Shown piece by piece: positions 1 to 6,787 of a DNA stretch of 10,939 nt. Positions within the stretch are counted from its first letter, which is position 1. Every line of letters begins with the position of its first letter. Below the pieces are notes generated by a model, which had not been told where the DNA came from, searched no databases, and saw nothing but the letters and a program-made list of their open reading frames with translations. The position numbers and the translations under genes are program-made. Source of the DNA: DATLED01 sp035525495 (lineage in GTDB: Bacteria > Actinomycetota > Acidimicrobiia > Acidimicrobiales > CADCTF01); NCBI GenBank assembly GCA_035525495.1, contig DATLED010000065.1, positions 1 through 10,939 on the forward strand, given 5' to 3'.

Positions 1-75
1 CTCTGGAAGGCCCTGTCCTCGGGCGGCACGATCACCATCGACGAACGGGACAGAGCGGAAGTCCTCGGGGATTAG
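1..75 (+). CDS. 3' end of an unidentified protein (partial)
   Basis: Frame 1 is open from the window edge to a TAG at 73-75 and encodes the last 24 residues of a protein, ending in ...AEVLGD. The frame runs without a stop to within one base of the TTG start of the next gene, which fits the compact operon style downstream. In mycobacteria an alanine racemase gene precedes tsaE, but this tail is too short for me to assign to any family. I call it coding from its open frame, position and spacing only. Confidence 0.6.
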   Translation, partial: LWKALSSGGTITIDERDRAEVLGD

Positions 76-76
76 C

Positions 77-649
77 TTGGAGGGCGTGGGAACCGCCCTC
101 GAGGAGCTGGCCGCGCAGGCTGCGGGCTGCACCCGGTGCCCGCTGCACGAAACCCGCACGCAGGTGGTGTTCGGCGTCGGCGACCCCTCGTCCGAGCTGA
201 TGTTCGTGGGCGAGGCGCCGGGGCGCGAGGAGGACCTGCAGGGCGAGCCATTCGTGGGCCGCTCCGGTCAGCTGCTCGACCGGCTGGTGCTCGAGGAGAT
301 CGGGCTGACGCGCGACCGTTTCTACATCGCCAACGTCGTGAAGTCGCGGCCCCCCGGGAACCGCGACCCGCTACCGCGCGAGATCGAGGCGTGCCGCCCC
401 TGGCTCGAGGCGCAGCTCGACCTCATCGACCCGCGCGTCGTCGTGACCCTCGGCAACTTCTCGTCCAAGCTCCTCCTCCGGACGAACGACGGCATCACCA
501 AGCTGCGCGGCCGGAGCTACCCGTTCCGCAACGGCGTCCTCATCCCGACGTTCCACCCGGCGGCGGTGCTGCGCGGCGGCGGCGAGCCGATGGCCAAGGT
601 GCGGGCCGACCTCATCCGCGTCAAGGAAGCGCTCGGGCTTGCCGCATGA
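77..649 (+). CDS. Family-4 (thermostable/Fe-S type) uracil-DNA glycosylase
   Basis: Predicted to excise uracil from DNA, starting base-excision repair of deaminated cytosine or misincorporated dUMP. The 190 residues match the family in length and motifs: an N-terminal CxxC pair (C18, C21), motif A GEAPGREED (45-53), GEPFVGRSGQLLD (56-68), the RPPGNRDP segment (91-98), C106, and the HPAAVLR catalytic loop (160-166). Family-4 enzymes bind a 4Fe-4S cluster through four cysteines, numbered 13, 16, 85 and 101 in the Thermus thermophilus enzyme. A constant offset of five places these at 18, 21, 90 and 106 here, and residue 90 is Ser (KSRPPGN), so the third ligand is missing. I chose the TTG start at 77 because it keeps the N-terminal helix before the CxxC and follows the previous stop by one base. 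GTG at 86 is an alternative. The stop overlaps tsaE as ATGA, so the two are probably translationally coupled. It is not UdgX: the KRRIH motif is absent. Confidence 0.9.
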   Translation: MEGVGTALEELAAQAAGCTRCPLHETRTQVVFGVGDPSSELMFVGEAPGREEDLQGEPFVGRSGQLLDRLVLEEIGLTRDRFYIANVVKSRPPGNRDPLPREIEACRPWLEAQLDLIDPRVVVTLGNFSSKLLLRTNDGITKLRGRSYPFRNGVLIPTFHPAAVLRGGGEPMAKVRADLIRVKEALGLAA

Positions 650-1137
650 TCTCCGTCGCCACCAAGTCGGCCGACGACACCCGTGAGCTGGCAGCGGCGT
701 TCGCGCCGTTCGTCAAAGGAGGCGACATCGTGCTCCTGGCCGGCGAGCTCGGCGCCGGGAAGACGTGCTTCACGCAGGGCCTCGGGCGGGCGCTCGGCGT
801 GACCGAACAGATCACGAGCCCGACGTTCACGCTCATGCGGCCCTACGACGGGACGGCGCTGCGGTTGCTGCACTGCGACGTCTACCGCCTCGACCACCTC
901 CAGGAGATCGTCGACCTCGGTATCAACGAGCTCGTCGACGACGACGCCATCGCCGTGATCGAGTGGGGAGACATGGCCGAGCCCGTCCTCCCCGCCGACT
1001 TCCTCGAGGTCCGCATCACCTACGCCGAGGACCAGGACGATCTCCGGCGGCTCGTGCTCCGTCCCGTGGGCGCGTCGTGGACGAACCGGACGACGGCGCT
1101 CGGCCGCGCGCTCGAGCGGTGGACGGCCGAGGGGTGA
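646..1137 (+). CDS. tsaE: tRNA threonylcarbamoyladenosine biosynthesis ATPase TsaE
   Basis: P-loop ATPase that regulates and energises the TsaB-TsaD complex during t6A37 formation on ANN-decoding tRNAs in the cytoplasm. The 163 residues carry Walker A GELGAGKT (33-40), the family SPTF switch motif (58-61), HCDVYRL (76-82) and IEWGD (105-109), all hallmarks of TsaE/YjeE. It is slightly longer than the ~150-residue E. coli protein because of a C-terminal tail (about 141-163) without recognisable motifs. The ATG at 646 overlaps the preceding TGA (ATGA), and the stop overlaps the GTG start of tsaB (GTGA), so translation of all three is probably coupled. In the same frame the open reading extends upstream to 136, but that part is a shadow of the glycosylase gene. 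Adjacent tsaB and tsaD strongly support the assignment. Confidence 0.96.
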   Translation: MISVATKSADDTRELAAAFAPFVKGGDIVLLAGELGAGKTCFTQGLGRALGVTEQITSPTFTLMRPYDGTALRLLHCDVYRLDHLQEIVDLGINELVDDDAIAVIEWGDMAEPVLPADFLEVRITYAEDQDDLRRLVLRPVGASWTNRTTALGRALERWTAEG

Positions 1138-1826
1138 TCATCCTCGGCATCGAGACGGCCACCGCGCAGGTCGGCTGCGCCATCGGCGGCTTCGAGGGCG
1201 TCCTGGCATCGTTCCACTCGTCGCGGGGACGCAGACACGCGGAGACGCTCGTGCCGGCCATCCAGTTCCTCTGCGCGAACGCCCGCGTCGAACTGCCGGA
1301 GATCAGCGTCGTCGCCGTCGACGTCGGCCCCGGGCTGTTCACCGGGTTGCGCGTCGGCATCGCCACGGCGAAGTCGATGGCCTCGGCGCTGCGGGTCCCG
1401 ATGATTGGGCTGTCGAGCCTCGACCTCCTGGCCCATCAGGTGCGCCACAGCCATCGGCTGATCGTTCCGGTGATCGACGGGAAGCGGGGCGAGGTGTTCA
1501 GCGCCACCTATCGCCACGTGCAGGGCGGGATCCAGCGGTTGACCGAGCCGCACGTCGGGACGGCGGAGGAGCTCGCCAACGAGCTGATCTCGACGCGCCA
1601 AGAGGCGCTGCTCGTCGGCGACGGTGCCCTTCGGTACGCCGACGTCCTCGTCCTCGACGGCGGACAGGTGGAGCTCGGGAACGTCGGCACGCAATGGCCG
1701 TCCGCCGACGACCTCGTCGAGCTCGCCCACCCGCGCGCGGTCCGGGAGGAGTTCGTCCAGCCCTGGGAGCTCGAGCCCCTCTACCTCCGCAAGTCCGACG
1801 CCGAGATCAACTGGGATCGTCGTTGA
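1134..1826 (+). CDS. tsaB: tRNA threonylcarbamoyladenosine biosynthesis protein TsaB
   Basis: Inactive ASKHA-fold paralogue of TsaD that forms the TsaB-TsaD heterodimer needed for t6A37 synthesis. The 230 residues begin with the phosphate-1 strand IILGIETAT (2-10) and contain the family signature GPGLFTGLRVG (65-75). As expected for TsaB, the metal-binding HxxxH motif found in TsaD is absent. The C-terminal segment PLYLRKSDAEINWDRR (215-230) resembles the tail common in actinobacterial TsaB. The start is GTG at 1134, overlapping the tsaE stop; the open frame runs further upstream, but any earlier start would lose the conserved N-terminal strand position and lie inside tsaE. The stop TGA shares its final A with the ATG of rimI. 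Length is typical of the family. Confidence 0.95.
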   Translation: MIILGIETATAQVGCAIGGFEGVLASFHSSRGRRHAETLVPAIQFLCANARVELPEISVVAVDVGPGLFTGLRVGIATAKSMASALRVPMIGLSSLDLLAHQVRHSHRLIVPVIDGKRGEVFSATYRHVQGGIQRLTEPHVGTAEELANELISTRQEALLVGDGALRYADVLVLDGGQVELGNVGTQWPSADDLVELAHPRAVREEFVQPWELEPLYLRKSDAEINWDRR

Positions 1827-2389
1827 TGGCAGCTCGTGCGACGTCGCTCGATCCGTCGGCCCTCGAGGTGCACCTCGTGCCCATGCGCCGCCGCCACCTG
1901 AGGTCGGTGCTGCGCATCGAGTCGCAGGTCTACCCACGCCCGTGGTCGCTGAGCCTGTTCCTCTCCGAGCTCGCGTTGCGGACGAGCCGGTTCTATCTCG
2001 TGGCCCGCGTCGACGGGGTCGTCGTCGGCTACGCCGGCCTGATGCTCACCGGCGACGACGGCCACGTCACGACGATCGCCGTCGACCCAGCGTGGCACCG
2101 AGCGAAGATCGGGTCCCGGCTGATGGTCGAGCTGGCCAAGGAGGCCGTCCACCGTGGCGCTCACAACCTGACCCTCGAGGTGCGGATCGGCAACGCGGGC
2201 GCGCAGGCCCTGTACGAGGGCTTCGGCTTCGCCAACGCCGGCATCCGGAAGAACTACTACGTCGAGACGAACGAAGATGCACTCGTGATGTGGGCCGAAC
2301 GGATCGACGAACCCCCCTTCGCCGCTCGGCTGGCCGCGGTGGAAGCGACCATCCTGGGCACGACCGTCGTGGGCGAGGGGCTGTCATGA
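1826..2389 (+). CDS. rimI: GNAT N-acetyltransferase, RimI-like (ribosomal protein bS18 N-alpha-acetyltransferase family)
   Basis: GNAT-fold enzyme expected to acetylate protein N-termini with acetyl-CoA; the E. coli member acetylates ribosomal protein S18. The 187 residues show the GNAT order: N-terminal strand and helix with YPRPWSLSLFLSEL (36-49), strand VGYAGLML (67-74), the acetyl-CoA strand TTIAVDPAWHRAKIGSRLM (82-100), LEVRIGNAGAQALYEGFGF (117-135) including the Tyr130 region, and a C-terminal DALVMW (151-156). The pyrophosphate loop, usually Q/RxxGxG/A, reads HRAKIG (91-96), with Lys94 in place of the first Gly. The protein is about 35 residues longer than E. coli RimI, mostly as a C-terminal tail (about 160-187). 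The ATG at 1826 overlaps the tsaB stop by one base, and the stop overlaps tsaD as ATGA. tsaB-rimI-tsaD adjacency is common in actinobacteria. The natural substrate is not shown by the sequence. Confidence 0.9.
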   Translation: MAARATSLDPSALEVHLVPMRRRHLRSVLRIESQVYPRPWSLSLFLSELALRTSRFYLVARVDGVVVGYAGLMLTGDDGHVTTIAVDPAWHRAKIGSRLMVELAKEAVHRGAHNLTLEVRIGNAGAQALYEGFGFANAGIRKNYYVETNEDALVMWAERIDEPPFAARLAAVEATILGTTVVGEGLS

Positions 2390-3390
2390 GCGACCGCGTG
2401 CTCGGGATCGAGACCTCCTGCGACGAGACGGCGGCGGCCGTCGTCGCCCAAGGGCGCGACGTCCTGTCGTCGGTGGTCAGCAGCCAGATCGACCTCCACG
2501 CCCGCTTCGGCGGGGTCGTCCCCGAGATCGCCAGCCGCGCCCACGTCGACCTCCTCACCCCGGTCGTCGCCGAGGCCATGCTGCTCGCCGGGGTCGAAGG
2601 ACCCGACGTGGCCGCCGTCGCTTGCACGGTCGGGCCCGGGCTCATCGGTTCGCTGCTCGTCGGTGTCTCCCACGCCAAGGCGCTCGCGCTCGTGTGGGGC
2701 GTCCCCTTCGTGGGCGTCAACCACCTCGAGGGCCACCTCTATGCGTCGTTCCTCGAGGAACCCGATCTCGAGCTTCCTGCCGTCGTCCTTCTCGTATCCG
2801 GCGGCCACACGCTCCTGATCCTCATGGAGGCGCCCGGCCGATACCGACTGCTCGGCGGCACGATCGACGACGCCGCCGGCGAGGCCTTCGACAAGGTCGC
2901 CCGCTTCCTCGGACTCGGGTACCCGGGCGGCCCGGCCATCGATCGCATCGCCATGGAGGGGAACCCATCGGCCATCGCCTTCCCCCGAGGGCTCAAAGGC
3001 GAGGGCTTCGACTTCTCCTTCAGCGGGTTGAAGACGTCGGTGATCACCAACGTTCGGAAGCACCCCGAGCACGAGGTCGCCGACGTCGCCGCCTCCTTCC
3101 AGGAGGCGGTCGTCGACGTGCTCGTCACCAAGGCACGTGCGGCGGCGCGGCAGACCGGCGCCAAGGCGATCTGCCTCGCCGGTGGCGTCGCCGCCAACTC
3201 CGTCCTGCGAGAGCGGACGCTCGACGCGTGCATCGAGGACGGGCTCCACGCCTACCTGCCCAGTCGGTCCATGTGCACGGACAACGCGGCGATGATCGCT
3301 GCTGCGGGGTGGCACCGGTTGCAGTCCGACGGACCGACGGGCCTCGACGCCGGGGCAGACCCGAACCTCCGCCTGATCCTGCAGCCCTAA
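2386..3390 (+). CDS. tsaD: tRNA N6-adenosine threonylcarbamoyltransferase TsaD
   Basis: Catalytic subunit (Kae1/Qri7/YgjD family) that transfers the threonylcarbamoyl group from threonylcarbamoyl-AMP to A37 of tRNA. The 334 residues start with the ASKHA strand VLGIETSCDET (5-15) and contain GPGLIGSLLVG (83-93), the metal ligands H113 and H117 in NHLEGH, VSGGHT (137-142), the second nucleotide segment CLAGGVAANS (263-272) and the third metal ligand D299 in CTDN. No expected residue appears missing and the length is standard. The ATG at 2386 overlaps the rimI stop as ATGA. The TAA stop at 3388-3390 lies inside the 5-bp target duplication of the IS immediately downstream, so the C-terminus ...LILQP is unchanged by the insertion. 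Last gene of the t6A operon as it now stands. Confidence 0.97.
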   Translation: MSDRVLGIETSCDETAAAVVAQGRDVLSSVVSSQIDLHARFGGVVPEIASRAHVDLLTPVVAEAMLLAGVEGPDVAAVACTVGPGLIGSLLVGVSHAKALALVWGVPFVGVNHLEGHLYASFLEEPDLELPAVVLLVSGGHTLLILMEAPGRYRLLGGTIDDAAGEAFDKVARFLGLGYPGGPAIDRIAMEGNPSAIAFPRGLKGEGFDFSFSGLKTSVITNVRKHPEHEVADVAASFQEAVVDVLVTKARAAARQTGAKAICLAGGVAANSVLRERTLDACIEDGLHAYLPSRSMCTDNAAMIAAAGWHRLQSDGPTGLDAGADPNLRLILQP

Positions 3391-3391
3391 G
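3387..3391. repeat. Left target-site duplication of the IS (CTAAG)
   Basis: CTAAG directly abuts the left inverted repeat and is identical to the five bases after the right inverted repeat (5007-5011). A 4-5 bp duplication is usual for IS1380-family elements. It includes the TAA stop of tsaD. Confidence 0.88.
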
Positions 3392-3416
3392 CCTCGATGC
3401 ACCGATTCGCTTCGGG
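3392..3416 (+). repeat. Left terminal inverted repeat of the IS
   Basis: Starts CCTCGATGCACCGATT. Aligned with the reverse complement of the right end, 21 of 25 positions agree; the mismatches are at positions 8, 17, 20 and 23. It lies at the 3' side of the transposase gene. Confidence 0.85.
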
Positions 3417-3574
3417 CACCGGCGGTTGAGAGGCGTTGCCGTAGCTCGCGGTGCCGGGTGTGGTGTTGATGGCCTCGCTGGCGGGGTCGGGGCCGCGTGT
3501 GTCCAAGCGGTGTGTCGACGACTGGTTGTCGGCGCTGGTGATCGTCTGCGGTGCGCCAGCCGCGGCTGTTCGCT

Positions 3575-4885
3575 TCAGCCGGTCGCGGGTTGAAGCTGGC
3601 GGAGCTGGTCGAGGCGCTGGTTGAACCACGTGGCCCACGGCCAGTCCTTGGGTCCTCGCAAGGTCAGGGTGCCGGCGATGTTGACGAGTCGCGCGGGGAG
3701 GGCGATGAGGCGCATGCGGACGGTGCGGGCGACGGTGAGACGGTCGACAGGTGCGGGCGTGCCGAGGGTGGCGGTCCAGCGGATGAGGTTGTGGGCCAAC
3801 ACGGTGCATTGCAGCCAGGCGCTGTTGGCGTCGAAGTCGCCGGAAGGGACGTGCTCGAGACCGGCGCCTTCTTTCAGGTCGCGGATGGCGAGCTCGACGA
3901 CGGCGTGTTGGCGGTGGAAGGCGTCGACGGTGGCGGCGTCGCCGTCGAGGTCGGTGAGGAACCCGAAGTGCCGCCAGTTGGGCCACAACGCCGCTTGGCG
4001 GCCGACGAGTCGGGTGCGGCGCACGACGAGACGGCGGCCCTTGTAGTCGCAGTCGGCGACCTGGGCTTGGCCATCGGGGGTGTAGTCGATGTCGACCCAC
4101 GCGTCGTCGTCGATGGCGGCGATCGCCGCCGCGACCGCCTTGTTGTTGGTGCGGACGGCCATCGTGTAGCGAACCCCGAGACGGCCGAGCGACTTGATCG
4201 TGTCGTTGGACCAGAACCCCGAATCAAACCGCATCACGATCTCGCCTGCCGCGCCAGCGCCCCGGACGCGGGCGACGAGCTCGTCGACGAACCGTTTCGT
4301 GCCCCGCGCGGTGTTGGCCGACCCCTTGCGCATCCGGGCGTGCAGCACCTCGCCGGTGTCGGCCCGGGTGGCCAGCAGCGGGTGATAGCCCAACACCTTC
4401 GTGTAACCGAACGCCGCGCCCTGCTTCTGTTTGCCGGCGACCTCACAGATCGTCGAGTCGACATCGACGACCAGACGACCGGTTCCCGGTCCCGCCCCCA
4501 TCGCCCACGCCCGGCGGAGGGTCTCGCCGACGACTGCTTCGAGTTGGCGGACGTGACCGAACGTGAACGCCCGCAAGAACGTGCCCAACGTCGAAGGGGC
4601 CATGACCTGGAACGGCAACACCTTCTGGGTGGCGCCCGCACGCAACACGTCGGCGTGGTCAATGTGGGAACCGCCGGCCACGATCGCGTGCACCAACGTC
4701 AAGACCTTCCGTCCCGGACGCGAACCGCCCACCCGTCCGGGCATGCGCACCAGACGGTTCACGGTCGCTTCCAGCTCGAGACGGACCGCCAGCACGCCGA
4801 CCAACAACAAGCCCGCGTTCGCCACCAGATTCTCGTCGTCGAACCTCACCCTGACGCGCTCGATCACATGCGATACTCGACTCAC
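3575..4885 (-). CDS. IS1380-family DDE transposase
   Basis: Cut-and-paste transposase acting on the inverted repeats of its own element. The 436 residues fit the DDE group-1 transposase family (Pfam DDE_Tnp_1 type). Candidate catalytic acidic residues are in DVDST (141-145), D221 in RFDSGFWSND (219-228), and E331 in VELAIRDLKEG (330-340), in the order and context expected for IS1380. GYTKVLGYHPLLA (160-172) and the YTMAVRTN strand (240-247) are also characteristic. The N-terminal ~120 residues probably hold the DNA-binding part. The start is GTG (4883-4885), preceded eight bases upstream by a strong GGGAGG ribosome-binding site at 4894-4899. No frameshift or internal stop is present, so it appears functional. 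It is transcribed toward tsaD and away from the ABC genes. Confidence 0.94.
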   Translation of the reverse strand: MSRVSHVIERVRVRFDDENLVANAGLLLVGVLAVRLELEATVNRLVRMPGRVGGSRPGRKVLTLVHAIVAGGSHIDHADVLRAGATQKVLPFQVMAPSTLGTFLRAFTFGHVRQLEAVVGETLRRAWAMGAGPGTGRLVVDVDSTICEVAGKQKQGAAFGYTKVLGYHPLLATRADTGEVLHARMRKGSANTARGTKRFVDELVARVRGAGAAGEIVMRFDSGFWSNDTIKSLGRLGVRYTMAVRTNNKAVAAAIAAIDDDAWVDIDYTPDGQAQVADCDYKGRRLVVRRTRLVGRQAALWPNWRHFGFLTDLDGDAATVDAFHRQHAVVELAIRDLKEGAGLEHVPSGDFDANSAWLQCTVLAHNLIRWTATLGTPAPVDRLTVARTVRMRLIALPARLVNIAGTLTLRGPKDWPWATWFNQRLDQLRQLQPATG

Positions 4886-4981
4886 TGAAAGTGCCTCCCG
4901 GGCGGCGATCGAACTGCGACTTCAGACACCGCAATCGTCGCTGCTCAGGAGGCCTTTCACGCGGATACGCGGACTACACCA

Positions 4982-5006
4982 CCGGACGCCAATCGGTGGA
5001 TCGAGG
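4982..5006 (-). repeat. Right terminal inverted repeat of the IS
   Basis: Read on the minus strand it begins CCTCGATCCACCGATT, matching the left end at 21 of 25 positions. It lies on the 5' side of the transposase gene. Confidence 0.85.
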
Positions 5007-5011
5007 CTAAG
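5007..5011. repeat. Right target-site duplication of the IS (CTAAG)
   Basis: Second copy of CTAAG, identical to 3387-3391. Host sequence resumes here, leaving only 39 bp from 5012 to the start codon of the first ABC gene. Confidence 0.88.
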
Positions 5012-5014
5012 TCG

Positions 5015-5044
5015 TTGGACCGCGCGGCGGTCGCTTCGTAGCGT
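5015..5044 (+). promoter_or_regulatory. Candidate promoter for the ABC exporter genes (possibly leaderless)
   Basis: A -35-like TTGGAC (5015-5020), an 18-base spacer and a -10-like TAGCGT (5039-5044, TAnnnT type) lie wholly in host DNA just right of the IS. Transcription would start around 5051, the first base of the GTG start codon. I see no Shine-Dalgarno sequence upstream of that codon, so a leaderless message, common in actinobacteria, would explain both facts. The matches are weak and this is a prediction only. Confidence 0.35.
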
Positions 5045-5050
5045 CTTCTG

Positions 5051-6787
5051 GTGCGCGGCTTGATGACGAAGTACCTCAGGCCCCACCGCGGGCTGGTCGC
5101 CGGACTGAGCGCGGCACTCGTCCTGGCGACCGTGCTTCCGCTCGCCGGTCCGCAGCTCCTCCGTCGCTTCATCGACCAGGCGACGGCGGGACGACCCGTG
5201 GCGGCGCTCGTCCGCACGGCTGGGGCATACCTTGCCGTCGCGCTGGCCGGGCAGGTCATCGCCGTCGTCGCGACCTACGTCGCCAGCCGGTTGGCATGGA
5301 CGACGACGAACCGGATGCGCGAGGACCTCGTCGAACATGTGCTCTCGCTCGACCTTGCGTACCACGGCGAGCACACCGCCGGGGAGTTGATCGAGCGGGT
5401 GGACGGCGACGTCACCTCGCTCGGCGAGTTCCTCTCGAAGTTCCTCTTCCAGGTCCTCGGCAGCCTCCTCCTGCTCGTCGGGGCGGTCGTCCTCGTGCTG
5501 CGCGAGGACCTCCGCATCGGTCTGGCGTTGGTCGTCTTCCTCGGCTTGGCCGGCGTCGTCGTCGTGCGCTTCCAACAGATGACGGTCCCGTTGGCGATGG
5601 CAGAGCGCGAGGCCACGGCGCAGGTCATCGGCAACCTCGAGGAGCGCCTCGCGGGCGCCGAGGAGATCCGGGCCCTCGGCGCGTCGGCTCATGTCCTGAA
5701 CCGCTTCCACGAGGTCAACGCAGCTGCCTACCGCGCCAACTTCCGGTGGGAGGTGCGCTCGGGCGGCCTGCTCGTCCTGACCAACCTGCTCTTCGCGATG
5801 GGCACGGCGCTGATGCTCGTGCTCGGCGTCGTGATGCTCCGAGGGGGCTCGCTCAGCGTCGGGACGGTCGTCCTCCTGTTCCAGTACACGGTGATGGTGC
5901 GACGGCCGCTGGAGCAGGTCATCCAACAGTTCAAGGAGCTGCAGAAGGCGGCCGCCGGCGCTGCCCGCGTGATCCAGCTGTTCGGCGAGCGGGCGACGAT
6001 CCTCGATGCCGACGGAGCGCGTCCGGTGGCGCCGTCCGGCCCGCTGTCGGTGGTGCTCGACGGGGTCACGTTCGCCTACCCGAGCGATCCGGACGAGGCG
6101 GTGCTGCGGGACGTGAGCCTGCGCCTCGAACCGGGCAGGTCGCTCGGTCTCGTCGGGCGGACGGGGTCCGGCAAGACGACGATCGCCCGGTTGCTGCTGC
6201 GGCTCTACGACGTGGCCGAGGGCGCCGTGATCGTGGGCGGTGTCGACCTGCGCCAGGTGGCGTCGCCGTCGATGCGGTCGCGCGTGCGCCTCGTGACCCA
6301 GGACGTCCAGCTGTTCGCCGCCGACCTGCGCGACAACCTCACGTTGTTCGCCCGCGATGTACCCGATGCGCGGCTCGTCGAGGTGGTCGACGAGCTCGGG
6401 CTCGGCGAGTGGTTCCGGTCCCTGCCCAACGGGCTCGACACCGTGCTCGAGCCGAACGGCGGCGGCGTCTCTGCGGGAGAGGCCCAGCTGCTCGCGTTCG
6501 CCCGCGTCTTCCTCGCCGATCCCGGCCTCGTCATCCTCGACGAGGCCTCGAGCCGACTCGATCCCGCGACCGAGGTCCTCATCGATCGCGCCCTCGACAA
6601 GCTCCTCGAGGGACGGACGGCCGTGATCATCGCCCACCGACTCTCTTCGCTGGAGCGGGTGGACGAGATCGCCGTGCTGGACCACGGGCGCGTCGTCGAG
6701 CACGGGACGCGGACGGCGCTGGCGGGGGATCCCTCGACGCGGTTCGGGCATCTGCTGTCGGTGGCGCAGTCCGGAGCGAGGCGATGA
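5051..6787 (+). CDS. ABC exporter half-transporter, subunit 1 (TMD-NBD, canonical catalytic Glu)
   Basis: Type IV (ABCB-like) exporter half. Residues ~1-310 form the membrane domain with hydrophobic stretches near 15-33, 59-78, 133-150, 157-173, 240-263 and 268-283. The nucleotide-binding domain follows: A-loop Tyr343, Walker A GRTGSGKT (369-376), Q-loop Gln417, signature VSAGE (473-477) instead of LSGGQ, Walker B VILDE (494-498) with catalytic Glu498, D-loop SRLD (501-504) and H-loop His529. At 578 residues the length is standard. I take GTG 5051; ATG 5063 is possible, and neither has a clear ribosome-binding site. Its stop overlaps the next gene as ATGA, indicating a partner subunit. With that partner it should make one canonical ATP site (its own Walker motifs plus the partner's LSGGQ). 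The transported substrate cannot be told from the sequence; the annotation 'multidrug' would be a guess. Confidence 0.92.
   Translation: MRGLMTKYLRPHRGLVAGLSAALVLATVLPLAGPQLLRRFIDQATAGRPVAALVRTAGAYLAVALAGQVIAVVATYVASRLAWTTTNRMREDLVEHVLSLDLAYHGEHTAGELIERVDGDVTSLGEFLSKFLFQVLGSLLLLVGAVVLVLREDLRIGLALVVFLGLAGVVVVRFQQMTVPLAMAEREATAQVIGNLEERLAGAEEIRALGASAHVLNRFHEVNAAAYRANFRWEVRSGGLLVLTNLLFAMGTALMLVLGVVMLRGGSLSVGTVVLLFQYTVMVRRPLEQVIQQFKELQKAAAGAARVIQLFGERATILDADGARPVAPSGPLSVVLDGVTFAYPSDPDEAVLRDVSLRLEPGRSLGLVGRTGSGKTTIARLLLRLYDVAEGAVIVGGVDLRQVASPSMRSRVRLVTQDVQLFAADLRDNLTLFARDVPDARLVEVVDELGLGEWFRSLPNGLDTVLEPNGGGVSAGEAQLLAFARVFLADPGLVILDEASSRLDPATEVLIDRALDKLLEGRTAVIIAHRLSSLERVDEIAVLDHGRVVEHGTRTALAGDPSTRFGHLLSVAQSGARR

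Larger units (their letters stand above)
3392..5006 (-). mobile_element. Complete IS1380-family insertion sequence, 1615 bp
   Basis: The element is bounded by imperfect 25-bp inverted repeats (left begins CCTCGATGCACCGATT, right begins CCTCGATCCACCGATT on the opposite strand; 21 of 25 match) and flanked by a perfect CTAAG duplication. It carries one minus-strand transposase gene (3575-4885). The 183 bp between the left end and the transposase stop is noncoding; I see in it only a 12-bp palindrome at 3557-3568. The 121 bp at the right end holds the leader and ribosome-binding site of the transposase. Length, a single DDE gene and the duplication size all fit IS1380. Intact gene, intact ends and a perfect duplication point to a fairly recent insertion. 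Removing the element and one CTAAG restores a tsaD stop followed 40 bp later by the first ABC gene. Confidence 0.92.

Noticed and set aside
77..649. Reading the first complete gene as UdgX or a family-5 glycosylase
   Set aside because: The KRRIH segment of UdgX is absent, and the motif set GEAPGREED, RPPGNRDP and HPAAVLR with CxxC fits family 4 best.
2257..3402. 381-codon minus-strand open frame opposite tsaD
   Set aside because: Antisense shadow; all conserved TsaD residues are on the plus strand and the frame ends inside the IS end.
3551..4888. 445-codon plus-strand open frame across the IS
   Set aside because: It is antisense to the transposase, which has intact DDE motifs and a strong ribosome-binding site. 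The plus-strand translation shows no family motif.
4922..6751. 609-codon minus-strand open frame opposite the first ABC gene
   Set aside because: It mirrors a gene with clear Walker, Q-loop and H-loop motifs. Its translation is rich in Arg, Asp, Glu, His and Gln with no recognisable fold, as expected of an antisense frame in high-GC DNA. It also runs into the IS right end.
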